Assembly (NCBI GenBank): GCA_045531685.1
Contig: JAZSEL010000068.1
Coordinates: 1 to 64,000 of the forward strand
Reading direction: 5' to 3'
DNA: 64,000 nucleotides
From: RGIG8767 sp045531685
Lineage (GTDB): Bacteria > Bacillota > Clostridia > Lachnospirales > Lachnospiraceae
Part shown: piece by piece, positions 33,160 to 42,324 of the stretch
Layout of the letters: every line of letters starts with the position of its first letter
Position numbering within the stretch: position 1 is the first letter of the stretch
The notes under the pieces: generated by a model
Databases searched by the model: none
Seen by the model: only the letters and a program-made list of their open reading frames with translations
Told to the model about the DNA's origin: nothing
Position numbers and translations under genes: made by a program

Positions 33160-34572
33160 TTATACCTTTTCAAATTTGTTAACTTCGTTCTGTAATTCTT
33201 CTGAAATCTTTTGGGAATCCTGAGTTGCTTCCTGAATCTGTGACATAGCCTGTACCAATACAGATGCGTCTTCTGCAACACTGCCGACAGCCCTTGCACT
33301 TTCGCCGACAGTAGTAGAGATTCCTTCAATACCTTCGTTCATATCACGCATGGTGTTGTTAATGGTAACGGCTTCCTGTACGAACTGGGAAATAATCTGA
33401 TTCATAAGGTCCGCATCCTGTTCATACTGGTTAACAATACCTACGAAGGAATCATAATCCTTGATAACATCGGTTCCGATAAAGTCTAACATCTGGCGGG
33501 CATTATCGGCAAGTCTGGCAACAGCAGCAGTAACAAAATTACTGATGTCCTGAATATCATTGGCAGTCTGGCTGCTGCTTTCGGCAAGGCTGCGGATTTC
33601 TTCGGCAACAACCGCAAAGCCTTTTCCGGCTTCTCCTGCACGGGCAGCTTCGATAGAAGCATTAAGAGCCAACAAATTGGTCTGGCTGGCAATACTTAAA
33701 ATATTACCGGTAAGCTGATTAATCTGGTCAACGCTCTTACTTTCTGTAATGGCACCTTCTAATTCGTTGCCGATGTTACGGAGAATATTAGTAGCATTGT
33801 TCTTGCTTTCCAAAGTATCCTTCTGCATTCCTGCGGCACGGGATTTGATATTGGCTACGGTTTCATTGCCCTTGTCGGCACTGCTGTTCATTTCCTGTAC
33901 CCGTTCTAATACTGCGTGACTGCCATCTGCAATCTGATCCATGGTTGCGTTTACTTCTTCCATGCTGGCAGCTAATTCTTCTGTAGCAGAAGAGATATTA
34001 AGAGCACTCTTGTTGGATTCTACAATCTGATTCAAAATCTCTGTAGCGGACTCTGTCATCTTAGTAGAGTGACCCTGCATATCCTGCATCAATTTCTGTA
34101 ATTGTTCGATAAATCCGTTAATACCGGTTGATAACTGGCCGATTTCATCCTTTGTCGTAACCGGAATCCGTTCTGTAAGGTCGCCTCGGTTATCAATAAT
34201 CTTTTCAACAATACTTTCCATATGCTTACTGGCTTTGCGTGCCGGATTGGCGATGGAGCGTTTTACGATAATAATGGCAATCAGCATGAAAGCAGCACTC
34301 ATACCAAGGAGAATATAATCAAATACGACCGTTCCATCGATTCTGACAATACTGTGGTCAATTTCATAGTCAATCTTTTCTTCCAATTCGGCAATTGCAG
34401 TCAAATCATTATTATGTACTAATTCTTCATATTGATGTACATAGTCTGCGATGTTAGTATTGAACGCGCTCATGGCATTCCATGCGGAGATGTTCAAATA
34501 CACGGCAAGAACCAAAAACAATCCCATTATCCCAACCAGGGTAATGGCTTTTTTTCCTAAACTCTTCTTCAT
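33160..34572 (-). CDS. Methyl-accepting chemotaxis protein
   Basis: A 470-residue receptor: membrane segment 1 near residues 11-27, a small extracytoplasmic domain of about 55 residues, membrane segment 2 near 84-104, HAMP linker, and the signalling hairpin with the conserved tip SQTNLLALNASIEAARAGE. The tiny sensor domain cannot hold a standard dCache or four-helix ligand module, so it may sense through a partner or through the membrane. The start at 34572 follows AGAGGG; the upstream in-frame ATG would put the promoter inside the gene. Consistent with the flagellar operon further on. Confidence 0.92.
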   Translation of the reverse strand: MKKSLGKKAITLVGIMGLFLVLAVYLNISAWNAMSAFNTNIADYVHQYEELVHNNDLTAIAELEEKIDYEIDHSIVRIDGTVVFDYILLGMSAAFMLIAIIIVKRSIANPARKASKHMESIVEKIIDNRGDLTERIPVTTKDEIGQLSTGINGFIEQLQKLMQDMQGHSTKMTESATEILNQIVESNKSALNISSATEELAASMEEVNATMDQIADGSHAVLERVQEMNSSADKGNETVANIKSRAAGMQKDTLESKNNATNILRNIGNELEGAITESKSVDQINQLTGNILSIASQTNLLALNASIEAARAGEAGKGFAVVAEEIRSLAESSSQTANDIQDISNFVTAAVARLADNARQMLDFIGTDVIKDYDSFVGIVNQYEQDADLMNQIISQFVQEAVTINNTMRDMNEGIEGISTTVGESARAVGSVAEDASVLVQAMSQIQEATQDSQKISEELQNEVNKFEKV

Positions 34573-34635
34573 TCTGATACCCTCTCGTAAATGTATAGTT
34601 TGTATGGGACAATCCATCACTCCCACAGTGAAACT

Positions 34636-34664
34636 ATTATAACACAATAAATACGAAACAACAA
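34636..34664 (-). promoter_or_regulatory. Sigma-A promoter of the chemoreceptor gene
   Basis: TTGTTG, 17-bp spacer, TATAAT with a TG-extended -10 on the minus strand; it does not resemble a sigma-28 promoter. Confidence 0.65.
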
Positions 34665-34698
34665 CAAATGTCAGACAATTCACAAAAAAATAACAAAA

Positions 34699-34726
34699 AA
34701 AACCTCAGAAAAAAATCTGAGGTTTT
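34699..34726 (-). terminator. Terminator of tRNA-Arg
   Basis: AAAACCTCAG / CTGAGGTTTT stem followed on the minus strand by a run of T residues. Confidence 0.85.
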
Positions 34727-34732
34727 CCTTCG

Positions 34733-34806
34733 CGTGCGCTAGAAGATTCGAACTCCCGACCTTTTGGTCCGTAGCCAAACGCTCTATCCAGCTGAGCTAA
34801 GCGCAC
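34733..34806 (-). tRNA. tRNA-Arg (anticodon ACG)
   Basis: A complete cloverleaf: acceptor GTGCGCT/AGCGCAC, D arm AGCTCAGCTGGATAGAGC, anticodon loop CTACGGA with ACG, T loop TTCGAAT. CCA is not encoded. It has its own terminator. Confidence 0.95.
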
Positions 34807-34893
34807 ATTCGTGTCTTGCGACAACAGTCATATATTACACACAAATGGGAATTGTGTCAAGGGGAATTTCGAAATATTTTATATTATTTTTAT

Positions 34894-34922
34894 TTGACGG
34901 GATGGATAGAATCGCATAGAAT
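34894..34922 (+). promoter_or_regulatory. Promoter of the LtaS-like gene
   Basis: TTGACG, 17-bp spacer, TAGAAT, about 40 bp before the chosen start codon. Confidence 0.65.
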
Positions 34923-34962
34923 GTATGTTATCTTTGAATACTATAATAATAAGGAAAAAGTA

Positions 34963-36732
34963 ATGAAATTTAAGATAAATAAAAAAGTAATTGAGGCAGT
35001 AGCCTTATTGGTAATTCCTGTGGTGCTGTTTTATACCATGGAGTGGTTTTTGCGTAATCCTTTTGAAAAAATGCGGGTCAGCGCACAGGTATTAAATATA
35101 TTATTTTTTGAATTAGGAGTTTTCTTTTTATTTTTTGTTGTGGGAAGTGCCCGTATTGCCATACGGATAGAAGCTGTAATTGCCATGCTGGTGGGACTGA
35201 TTAACTATTTTGTAGTGCAGTTCCGTTCCAATCCGGTCCAGCCATGGGATATTTTCAGTATTAAAACGGCAGCGGTAGTTGCAGACAATTATAAATACTC
35301 GCTGGAAAAGCATGCGATGGTCTGTCTTGGAATTTTTGCTCTCATAATTATAGGAACTTTTCCGGTACCCAAAAGAGAAAAGATTAGAAAGAAGGTCCGT
35401 ATCGGCGGAAGTGTTGTGTTATTCCTTCTTTTGATTTTTTTAACCAAATATACCCAGAGTCCGGACGCGATAAGCCGTTTTCATTTGTATGATAAGCTTT
35501 TTACCCCAAATACCATGACATATAAAGATGGGACAGTGGTGGCCTTTCTGATGCAGTGCCAATATATGAGTGTGAGCATGCCGGAAGGATACAGCGACAG
35601 GGCGGCAGAAGAAATTCTGGCATCGGTCCGTGAAAAGGAAGAGGGATTACAGACCGGGCTGACAAAGGAAGAAATGCCGAATATTATTGTCATTATGAAT
35701 GAGGCATTCTCTGATTTATCCATATTGGGAGAGTATTCCACCAATGAGGACGAGATGCCATTTGTAAGAAGCCTGATGGATGGACAGTATAACACCATAT
35801 CCGGCTATATGGATGTGTCTGTTTTGGGGGGCAATACCGCCAACACAGAGTTTGAATTTTTGACAGGGGATACCATGGCGTTTCTGCCACAGGGTTCTGT
35901 ACCTTACCAGCAGTATGTTCACGGGAAGACAGAGACCATTGCTTCCTCTTTAAAAGATATGGGGTATCGTACCGTTGCCCTGCATCCGTATCTTTCCACC
36001 GGTTGGGAACGGGAGGAAGTATACGGACATTTTGGGTTTGATGCGTTCTATTCCCAGAAGGATTTTGAAAATCCCCTTCTTTACAGAAAATACATCAGTG
36101 ACCGGTCAGATATAGAAAAAGTAATTGAAATCTATGAACAGGACCCGGATACCCCTTTGTTCCTGTTTAATGTGACCATGCAGAATCATTCTTCGTATTC
36201 GGATGCCTTTGATAATTTTACTCCGCAGATAGAGGTGGAGAGCAGCGATTCCTTTGCCTTAAACCAGTATCTTTCTCTGCTAAGGGAATCGGACAAGGCG
36301 TTGGAGCAGTTGGTGTATTATTTTGAGAGAATTGACGACCCTACCATCATTGTGTTTTTTGGAGACCATCAACCTACGGATTCCGTGGTGTCTCCGATTT
36401 ACAAACTGAATGGGAAGAAGGTGTCTGATTTGTCGGAGGAGGAATTAAGACTCCGGTATCAGGTGCCATATATTATTCATGCTAATTTTGATACGGAAGA
36501 GGAGCAGAATGTGCCAATGAGTACCAATTACCTGGGAGTAAAAACTCTTCAGCTGGCAGGCTTGCCTCTTACGGATTATCAGAAGTTTTTAGTAAACCAG
36601 TATCAGGAATATCCGTCCGTTTCCTTTTTGCAGATACAGGATGCGGGAAAAAACAGATATTCCATCGACAAAAAGGACGAATTGCTAGATGACTACCAGA
36701 TTTTACAGTATTATCAATTATTTAAAAAGTAA
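34963..36732 (+). CDS. LtaS-like sulfatase-fold phosphoglycerol transferase
   Basis: A 589-residue membrane enzyme: about five N-terminal membrane segments (to about residue 170) then an extracellular sulfatase-type domain with metal ligand Glu247 (IIVIMNEAFSDL), nucleophile Thr292 (GGNTANTEFEFLTG) and metal ligands in FFGDHQPTD. This matches lipoteichoic acid synthases, which polymerise glycerol-phosphate. The start at 34963 follows AAGGAAAAAG and lies downstream of a good promoter; longer in-frame starts would precede it. It overlaps the YfhO-like gene by 44 bp. Confidence 0.87.
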   Translation: MKFKINKKVIEAVALLVIPVVLFYTMEWFLRNPFEKMRVSAQVLNILFFELGVFFLFFVVGSARIAIRIEAVIAMLVGLINYFVVQFRSNPVQPWDIFSIKTAAVVADNYKYSLEKHAMVCLGIFALIIIGTFPVPKREKIRKKVRIGGSVVLFLLLIFLTKYTQSPDAISRFHLYDKLFTPNTMTYKDGTVVAFLMQCQYMSVSMPEGYSDRAAEEILASVREKEEGLQTGLTKEEMPNIIVIMNEAFSDLSILGEYSTNEDEMPFVRSLMDGQYNTISGYMDVSVLGGNTANTEFEFLTGDTMAFLPQGSVPYQQYVHGKTETIASSLKDMGYRTVALHPYLSTGWEREEVYGHFGFDAFYSQKDFENPLLYRKYISDRSDIEKVIEIYEQDPDTPLFLFNVTMQNHSSYSDAFDNFTPQIEVESSDSFALNQYLSLLRESDKALEQLVYYFERIDDPTIIVFFGDHQPTDSVVSPIYKLNGKKVSDLSEEELRLRYQVPYIIHANFDTEEEQNVPMSTNYLGVKTLQLAGLPLTDYQKFLVNQYQEYPSVSFLQIQDAGKNRYSIDKKDELLDDYQILQYYQLFKK

Positions 36733-39256
36733 GCCTAAGCTTTATATTGTATCCTTTGGCATTCCGTTTGTGACCATGCTTATTTTGTTTGCCATTAACC
36801 GGATATTTCCCTTTGGAGACCGTTCCTTTTTAAATATTGATATGTACCATCAGTATTTTCCGTTTCTTACGGATTTTTTCCATAAGTTGCGAAGCGGGGA
36901 GTCAATTTCCTATTCCTGGAATGCCGGTATCGGCTCCAATTTTATTGCCCTGTATGCGTATTATCTTGCCAGTCCGATTAATTGGCTGTGCGTGTTAATT
37001 CCGGAAGGATATCTGATGGAATTTATGACCTATCTTGTGATAATAAAAATCGGACTGTGCGGATTGACAGCGGCTATTTATTTATCACGCCATTTTCAGA
37101 CAAGGCATATGGCGGTTACTTTCTTTTCCTTATTTTATGCCATGTCCGGTTATATGGCGGCCTATAATTGGAATGTTATGTGGCTGGATTGTATCGTACT
37201 GGCACCGCTTATTTTGCTGGGACTGGAAAGCTTGGTCAAAGAGGGAAAGTATAAGCTGTATTGCCTGAGCCTGGGAATTGCTATTTTATCCAATTACTAT
37301 ATATGCATCATGATTTGTTTGTTTTTGGTGCTGTATTTTCTAATTGTGTTATTACCTCTGGCAGAGAAAAAACTGCGGGCGTGTCTGCACTTTTTTACCT
37401 TTTCGTTATTGGCAGGCGGAATCGGCGCTATGTTCTTAATTCCGGAGGTGTTGGCACTTCAGTTGTCCAGATTTTCTTCTGCGGACTTCCCAAGTACATG
37501 GAAGGAGTATTTTTCTGTATTTGATGTGCTTGCCAGACATTGCATGAATGTGGCTATTGAAACGGGACTTGACCATTGGCCGAATATTTACTGTTCGGTT
37601 GCCGTATTTATTCTGGTTCCCCTTTATATTACAAGTAAAAGGATTTCGTCTAAGGAAAAAATCGGGAAGCTGGTATTACTTGCGCTCATGCTGATTAGTT
37701 TTTCGTATAATATCCCTACCTTTATCTGGCATGGAATGAATTATCCGGATTCCTTACCGGCAAGACAGTCCTTTTTATACATTTTATTGCTTTTGACCAT
37801 ATGCATGGAGGCATTCTTTACAATTAAGGAAGCAGACAGAACGGAACTGACCATAGCCTTTGGCTCCGGAGTTGTCTTTTTGCTTATGGCGCAGAAGCTG
37901 GTTACGGATGATGCTTTCAGTCCGCAGACATGGCTTTTAAGCGGAATCTTTGTCATTCTTTATTGCATTTTGATTTATTTATACCGGGAGCAGGAACAGC
38001 TTCCACGGTATCTGGCAGCGCTTATTGTATTGGTTGTGGTGGTAGAGGCAGGTGCCAATACGTTGTTAACCAGCCTTTCTACGGTGTCCAGACCGAATTA
38101 TCTGGAACATTACGATACCTATCATAGTTTGTGGGAAGAGCAGGCTAAGGAGGATGAGGGTGTCTTTTATCGTTATGAGAAGGTAAAGCGTACCACCAAT
38201 AACGATGCCATGCTGCAGAATTATCCGTCCCTGTCGTTGTTTTCATCTACGACCAACGGGCTGGTAAATCATTTTTATGACCGTTACGGAATGCGGAACA
38301 GTAAGGTGTTTTATTGTTCCGACGGTATGACTCCGTTCGTATCTGCCTTATTGTCCCAGGGATATACCTTTAGCAAGGAAGAATTGCCGGAGGATAGCAG
38401 ATATCATTTGGTAAAAGAACAGGACGGTGTATATTTATATCGCAACACCTATTCCCTTCCTTTGGGATTTTGTATTTCACCTAATGAAACCTTTGAAACC
38501 ATGTTAATTGATGATAAAGATACCGCATTTTCCATTGTGGCAGAAAATAAGGATGATGGTATGCTTCCTCTTCACAGACAGAATAATCTGGCGTTACGAC
38601 TTGGGGCAGAGGGAGATTTGTTTACTGAAATTTACAGTGAAGATAATCTTGGCTTTTCGACGGTTGAAGTGGCATACGATGCGTATGTATATGCGTATTG
38701 TGATACTTCAAAGCATAGCGAAATTACGGCGTATGTAGGGGAAAAGGAGATTGGGAAATTTTCCAAATTATCCAATACCTATGTATTGGATTTGGGCTAT
38801 CATACAGCAGGGACTACGATTACCTTACGTTCAACAAAGGATGAATTACTTCATATGACAGCCTATAGTCTGGACGAAGAGTATTTGGCGGATTTGCTGA
38901 CCGCCCTTTCACGGAACAGTCTGACCATTCACAGCATGTCTTCGGACAAGTTAGAGGGAGAAGTAAGTACGGATCAGGATGGGTACCTTATTCTTTCCAT
39001 TCCTTATGACCCGGGCTTTACGATTATGGTAGACGGTGTTAAGACAGAGGCAGAATTATTTGAAGATATGATGATTGCCATTCCTCTTACAGCAGGAACC
39101 CACACGGTTGCGCTTTCCTACTATCCGCAGGGAATGACAGCGGGTATTTTGATTAGCCTGTTTTGCGTGATTCTCTTTGTGGGAATTTGTTTTGTGGAGA
39201 GCAAAAAGAGACGGGAAGAATTGTATCTTCAGGACAAATGTGATACGCTACACTAG
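36689..39256 (+). CDS. YfhO-family polytopic membrane protein
   Basis: An 855-residue protein with more than ten membrane segments (GT-C-like topology), the DMYHQYFPFLTDFFHKLRSG and YSWNAGIGSNFIALYAYY blocks near the N-terminus that typify YfhO proteins, a large extracellular region (about 460-815) and a last membrane segment near 820-840. YfhO proteins of Firmicutes glycosylate lipoteichoic acid, so pairing with the LtaS-like gene is functionally sensible. The 44-bp overlap with that gene, with start ATGACTACC in another frame, implies coupling. Confidence 0.85.
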   Translation: MTTRFYSIINYLKSKPKLYIVSFGIPFVTMLILFAINRIFPFGDRSFLNIDMYHQYFPFLTDFFHKLRSGESISYSWNAGIGSNFIALYAYYLASPINWLCVLIPEGYLMEFMTYLVIIKIGLCGLTAAIYLSRHFQTRHMAVTFFSLFYAMSGYMAAYNWNVMWLDCIVLAPLILLGLESLVKEGKYKLYCLSLGIAILSNYYICIMICLFLVLYFLIVLLPLAEKKLRACLHFFTFSLLAGGIGAMFLIPEVLALQLSRFSSADFPSTWKEYFSVFDVLARHCMNVAIETGLDHWPNIYCSVAVFILVPLYITSKRISSKEKIGKLVLLALMLISFSYNIPTFIWHGMNYPDSLPARQSFLYILLLLTICMEAFFTIKEADRTELTIAFGSGVVFLLMAQKLVTDDAFSPQTWLLSGIFVILYCILIYLYREQEQLPRYLAALIVLVVVVEAGANTLLTSLSTVSRPNYLEHYDTYHSLWEEQAKEDEGVFYRYEKVKRTTNNDAMLQNYPSLSLFSSTTNGLVNHFYDRYGMRNSKVFYCSDGMTPFVSALLSQGYTFSKEELPEDSRYHLVKEQDGVYLYRNTYSLPLGFCISPNETFETMLIDDKDTAFSIVAENKDDGMLPLHRQNNLALRLGAEGDLFTEIYSEDNLGFSTVEVAYDAYVYAYCDTSKHSEITAYVGEKEIGKFSKLSNTYVLDLGYHTAGTTITLRSTKDELLHMTAYSLDEEYLADLLTALSRNSLTIHSMSSDKLEGEVSTDQDGYLILSIPYDPGFTIMVDGVKTEAELFEDMMIAIPLTAGTHTVALSYYPQGMTAGILISLFCVILFVGICFVESKKRREELYLQDKCDTLH

Positions 39257-39285
39257 AATATTAGCAAAAGGCGGAGGAATCCTTT

Positions 39286-40065
39286 ATGTATAATGAAATT
39301 ATATCAATCGGTCCGGTTACCATTCACGGATACGGTCTCATGATTGGCATTGGAGTGATGGTAGCACTTATTATGGGAGACCATCGTGCGAAAAGCAAAG
39401 GTTTAAATGGGGATTTGGTATACGGACTTACGCTTACCACAGTGGTGTTAGGATTTCTGTGTGCCAGAATTCTGTTTATTATTACAGAATGGAAGGATTT
39501 TGTAAAAGACCCGATGTCCTTTTTAACAGGAAGCGGCTTTGTTGTATATGGTGGCATTATCGGCGGCTTGCTTGTAATTTTCCTGTATTGCAAATGGAAA
39601 AAGATGGATTTTCTTTCCTATTTAGATTTGATGATACCATCTGTTGCCGTTGCCCAAGGCTTTGGTCGTATCGGCTGCTTTTTGGCAGGCTGCTGTTACG
39701 GTAAGGAAACGGACAGTTTTTTAGGAGTTACCTTTACCAATTCCCACTATGCACCGAATCATGTAAAGCTCCTGCCATCCCAGCTGTTTATGGCAGGCGG
39801 GGATTTTCTGATTGCGGCAGTATTACTTTGGTATGCCAAAAAGAATCCGTCAAAAGGAAAGCTGAGCGCGGTATATTTAATGTTATACAGCGTGGGCAGA
39901 TTTTTGGTGGAATTTACCAGAAATGATGAGCGCGGATTTGTGGGAGGACTTTCCACATCCCAGTTTATCGGTGTGTTTACATTTGTATTATCTGCATGCT
40001 GCTATTTCATTTTGATACCAAAACGGGATAACAAACTGCAGGCCGCAGCGGCAAAAGAAGAATAA
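39286..40065 (+). CDS. lgt: Prolipoprotein diacylglyceryl transferase
   Basis: A 259-residue membrane enzyme with about seven membrane segments that adds diacylglycerol to the lipobox cysteine of prolipoproteins. It has GPVTIHGYGLMIGIG at the N-terminus, the signature GRIGCFLAGCCYG (residues 127-139) and the conserved EFTRNDERG near residue 209. It serves the several lipoproteins encoded in this window. GGCGGAGG precedes the start. Confidence 0.95.
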   Translation: MYNEIISIGPVTIHGYGLMIGIGVMVALIMGDHRAKSKGLNGDLVYGLTLTTVVLGFLCARILFIITEWKDFVKDPMSFLTGSGFVVYGGIIGGLLVIFLYCKWKKMDFLSYLDLMIPSVAVAQGFGRIGCFLAGCCYGKETDSFLGVTFTNSHYAPNHVKLLPSQLFMAGGDFLIAAVLLWYAKKNPSKGKLSAVYLMLYSVGRFLVEFTRNDERGFVGGLSTSQFIGVFTFVLSACCYFILIPKRDNKLQAAAAKEE

Positions 40066-40077
40066 AGGAGCGGGAGT

Positions 40078-40248
40078 ATGATTTGTGATACTTGTGCAAA
40101 CTATGCATATGACGAGGATTATGAGTATTATGTTTGTGAAGTGGATTTGGACGAAGACGAAATGCTGCGTTTTTTGACAGGTAATAATCAGGAATGCCCA
40201 TATTATCAGTCCGATGATGAGTACAAGGTAGTCAGACATCAGATGTAG
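40078..40248 (+). CDS. Small acidic Cys/Tyr-rich protein (DUF6472-like)
   Basis: A 56-residue protein, AAAGGAGCGGG before its ATG, 12 bp after lgt. It has four cysteines (CDTC near the start, YVCEVD, QECPYY) and a very acidic, tyrosine-rich middle, ending EYKVVRHQM. It resembles, from memory, a small family of Lachnospiraceae proteins named DUF6472; the spacing of cysteines suggests a metal site. Function unknown. Gene reality is supported by the ribosome site and snug position between neighbours. Confidence 0.7.
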   Translation: MICDTCANYAYDEDYEYYVCEVDLDEDEMLRFLTGNNQECPYYQSDDEYKVVRHQM

Positions 40249-40289
40249 CACAGAGATTCTGATTTTTAACAGATTTGGAAGGAAAATAC

Positions 40290-40748
40290 ATGAATAAACA
40301 GGAATTTATGGAACAGCTTCGAAGAAGTCTGGCTTCTATAAGCGATTATACTTTTGTAAATGATACCATTGCATATTATGAAAATTATATTGAGTCCCAG
40401 ATTCGCATGGGAAAAACAGAAGCAGAAGTTATGCAGGAATTGGGTGACCCAAGATTGATAGCAAAGTCCATTCATGCAACGCGTGGAAACGATGCGGATG
40501 CAGACAGGACAATGGATTATGATGCTTACGGGGAACAGTCCGCAAAGAGCAGAATGGCACAGACCTTGCTTACTTTTAACGGAAAACAATTAAAGCTGCC
40601 TGTGTGGCTCATTAAAATTTTGACGATTCTCATTGTTTTTGTAGTTATCTGGCTGGTGTTTACTATTTTAAGCTGGCTGGCTCCGTTTTTACTATTCGGC
40701 GTCCTTGCTTATTCTGTATATAAAGTGATTCTCAGTGTTTTGCGGTGA
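40290..40748 (+). CDS. HAAS/DUF1700-type membrane protein
   Basis: A 152-residue protein: N-terminal helical HAAS signalling-type domain (MNKQEFMEQLRRSLASI...MGKTEAEVMQELGDPRLIAKS), a short polar linker, and one or two C-terminal membrane segments. HAAS domains are often paired with PadR regulators, but none is next door. The ATG follows GGAAGGAAAA; an in-frame TTG 15 bases upstream is rejected. Confidence 0.8.
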   Translation: MNKQEFMEQLRRSLASISDYTFVNDTIAYYENYIESQIRMGKTEAEVMQELGDPRLIAKSIHATRGNDADADRTMDYDAYGEQSAKSRMAQTLLTFNGKQLKLPVWLIKILTILIVFVVIWLVFTILSWLAPFLLFGVLAYSVYKVILSVLR

Positions 40749-40871
40749 GAACAGGACTTCCATTTATTGAGAGACAAAGCAAGGGGATGACGGGTATAAT
40801 AATGGTTTTTTGACAGATACTATTCTTGTAACCGGCGGGTTACAGTACAATGGAAAGCGAGGATATGTATT

Positions 40872-41078
40872 ATGGCAAGAAACGAATATTCAGAGAACAA
40901 AACAACAAATTCCATGGATTGTAAGAACAGTACAAACAGTACGAATTCCCAGAACTCTACAAAGAATAGCACAAAGAATTCTTACAACAACAGTACTAAG
41001 AATGCAAACAATTCCCAGAATGCTAAGAATTCAACAAACAAGTCATCTAACAAAAGCTCAAACGAATACAATTACTAA
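40872..41078 (+). CDS. Asn/Ser/Thr/Lys-rich small protein of unknown function
   Basis: A 68-residue low-complexity protein made almost wholly of N, S, T, K and Q (repeating KNST, NSQN, NKSS motifs) with one cysteine. It starts with MARNEYSEN and ends NEYNY; GCGAGG lies before the ATG and a good terminator follows, so it is a real unit. Upstream are an inverted repeat TGTAACC-GGCG-GGTTACA (40827-40844) and a TATAAT (40795-40800) without a good -35. The composition recalls small spore-associated proteins, but no known SASP protease site is visible, so no function is assigned. Confidence 0.6.
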   Translation: MARNEYSENKTTNSMDCKNSTNSTNSQNSTKNSTKNSYNNSTKNANNSQNAKNSTNKSSNKSSNEYNY

Positions 41079-41084
41079 ATGATA

Positions 41085-41116
41085 AAAAGCCGGTGCACAT
41101 GTACCGGCTTTTTTGT
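41085..41116 (+). terminator. Terminator after the Asn/Ser-rich gene
   Basis: AAAAGCCGGT / ACCGGCTTTT stem followed by TTTTG. Confidence 0.88.
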
Positions 41117-41168
41117 ATGGTCTCTTTTGATTGCTTTTTTGTATAAAATAGTAAATAATAAGTACATG

Positions 41169-41185
41169 GTGCGCAACTTGCGCAA
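41169..41185 (+). promoter_or_regulatory. Predicted autoregulatory LacI operator
   Basis: TGCGCAA-C-TTGCGCA (41170-41184) is a perfect 15-bp palindrome immediately before the LacI-gene ribosome site. The same TTGCGCAA core recurs in the next promoter (42272-42279), pointing to a shared operator. Confidence 0.6.
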
Positions 41186-41206
41186 ATGGGAAAAAGCGGA
41201 GGCAGC

Positions 41207-42208
41207 ATGGAACAGAAGTCAAGCATGACAATTGCAGATGTGGCAGAGGCATTGGGGGTATCTAAGACTACCGTTTCAAGAGCCATTTCCGGAAAGGGAA
41301 GAATCGGAAAAGGGACAAGAGACAGGGTTCTTAGCTTTATTGAAGAGCATGATTATACACCGAATGTAATAGCCAAAGGACTTGCCCAGTCCAAAACGTT
41401 TAATATTTGTGCAGTTATGCACAGAGATTACGAAGAAGGGGACCTGCGGTTTTTTCAGGAGTGTCTGTTTGGCATTCAGGAGGTTGCCAGTCTTTTGGGA
41501 TATGATATTTTACTTTCTATTTGTAAGGGAAATGACATTTCTTCCTTGGAGCGGATTGTCACCAACCGTAAGGTAGACGGCGTGATTTTAATGCGTACGT
41601 TTGTGTCTGACCCGCGGATTGATTATTTGGAAAAAAAGAGGGTTCCTTTTGTTACTATAGGAAGTACGGACCGGGAAGGGGTAGTACGGGTTGACCATAA
41701 CCATAGGAGTGCCTGCAAAGAGTTAACCTCCATTCTTCTTATGAAAGGACTCACCAAGCTTGCTCTAATCGGAGGGGATTTGAGTCATGTGGTTACAAGA
41801 AGACGATATCGGGGATACGAGGAAGCCTTAGAACAGGCAGGAATTTCCATGGATGAAAATCTGGTTTATCTGAATATGGAAACTAACAGGATGATTGATA
41901 AGGCAGTGAAGCAGATAATAGAGGACGGTGCCCACTGTATCCTGTGTATGGATGATGTGATTTGCAGCCGGGTGATTAAATATCTCCGTGAAGAAAGAAT
42001 CTCCATACCGGAGGATATCCGCGTGGCATCCTTTTATAACAGTGATTTGCTGGAAAACACCATTCCTGCCATTACTTCCCTTAGCTTTGATGCCAAGGAG
42101 TTAGGAATGGCAGCCTGCAAAACGGTTTTGGACTTGATTGACGGAAAAGAAGTAATGGAGCAGACAGAGCTGCCATATGAAGTAGTGTTAAAAGCATCTA
42201 CCCAATAA
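41207..42208 (+). CDS. LacI-family regulator of the galactan-type cluster
   Basis: A 333-residue LacI/GalR regulator: helix-turn-helix MTIADVAEALGVSKTTVSRA at residues 7-26 followed by the hinge, then a sugar-binding-like effector domain (DGVILMRTFVSDPRIDYLE, RRRYRGYEEALEQAGI, ITSLSFDAKELG). The start at 41207 follows GCGGAGG; the upstream in-frame ATG overlaps the palindrome. Matching TTGCGCAA sites before this gene and before the next one indicate autoregulation and control of the downstream operon. Confidence 0.88.
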   Translation: MEQKSSMTIADVAEALGVSKTTVSRAISGKGRIGKGTRDRVLSFIEEHDYTPNVIAKGLAQSKTFNICAVMHRDYEEGDLRFFQECLFGIQEVASLLGYDILLSICKGNDISSLERIVTNRKVDGVILMRTFVSDPRIDYLEKKRVPFVTIGSTDREGVVRVDHNHRSACKELTSILLMKGLTKLALIGGDLSHVVTRRRYRGYEEALEQAGISMDENLVYLNMETNRMIDKAVKQIIEDGAHCILCMDDVICSRVIKYLREERISIPEDIRVASFYNSDLLENTIPAITSLSFDAKELGMAACKTVLDLIDGKEVMEQTELPYEVVLKASTQ

Positions 42209-42225
42209 ATACGATACAAAAAATG

Positions 42226-42280
42226 TTGACAGTTAAAAAATCTATCATTATACTATAAACAGAACAACCGATTGCGCAAT
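42226..42280 (+). promoter_or_regulatory. Strong promoter with downstream TTGCGCAA operator
   Basis: Consensus TTGACA, 17-bp spacer, TATACT (42226-42254), with palindrome ATTGCGCAAT (42271-42280) about 10-20 bp past the start site, ideal for roadblock repression by the adjacent LacI regulator. Confidence 0.75.
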
Positions 42281-42324
42281 AGCAAATATGCGGGTTTCAG
42301 AATGTTTATAAGGGAGAGTATACG

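Noticed and set aside
34816..34962. 49-residue N-terminal extension of the LtaS-like protein
   Set aside because: It would place the consensus promoter (34894-34922) inside the gene; the ATG at 34963 has a ribosome site and begins directly before the first membrane segment.
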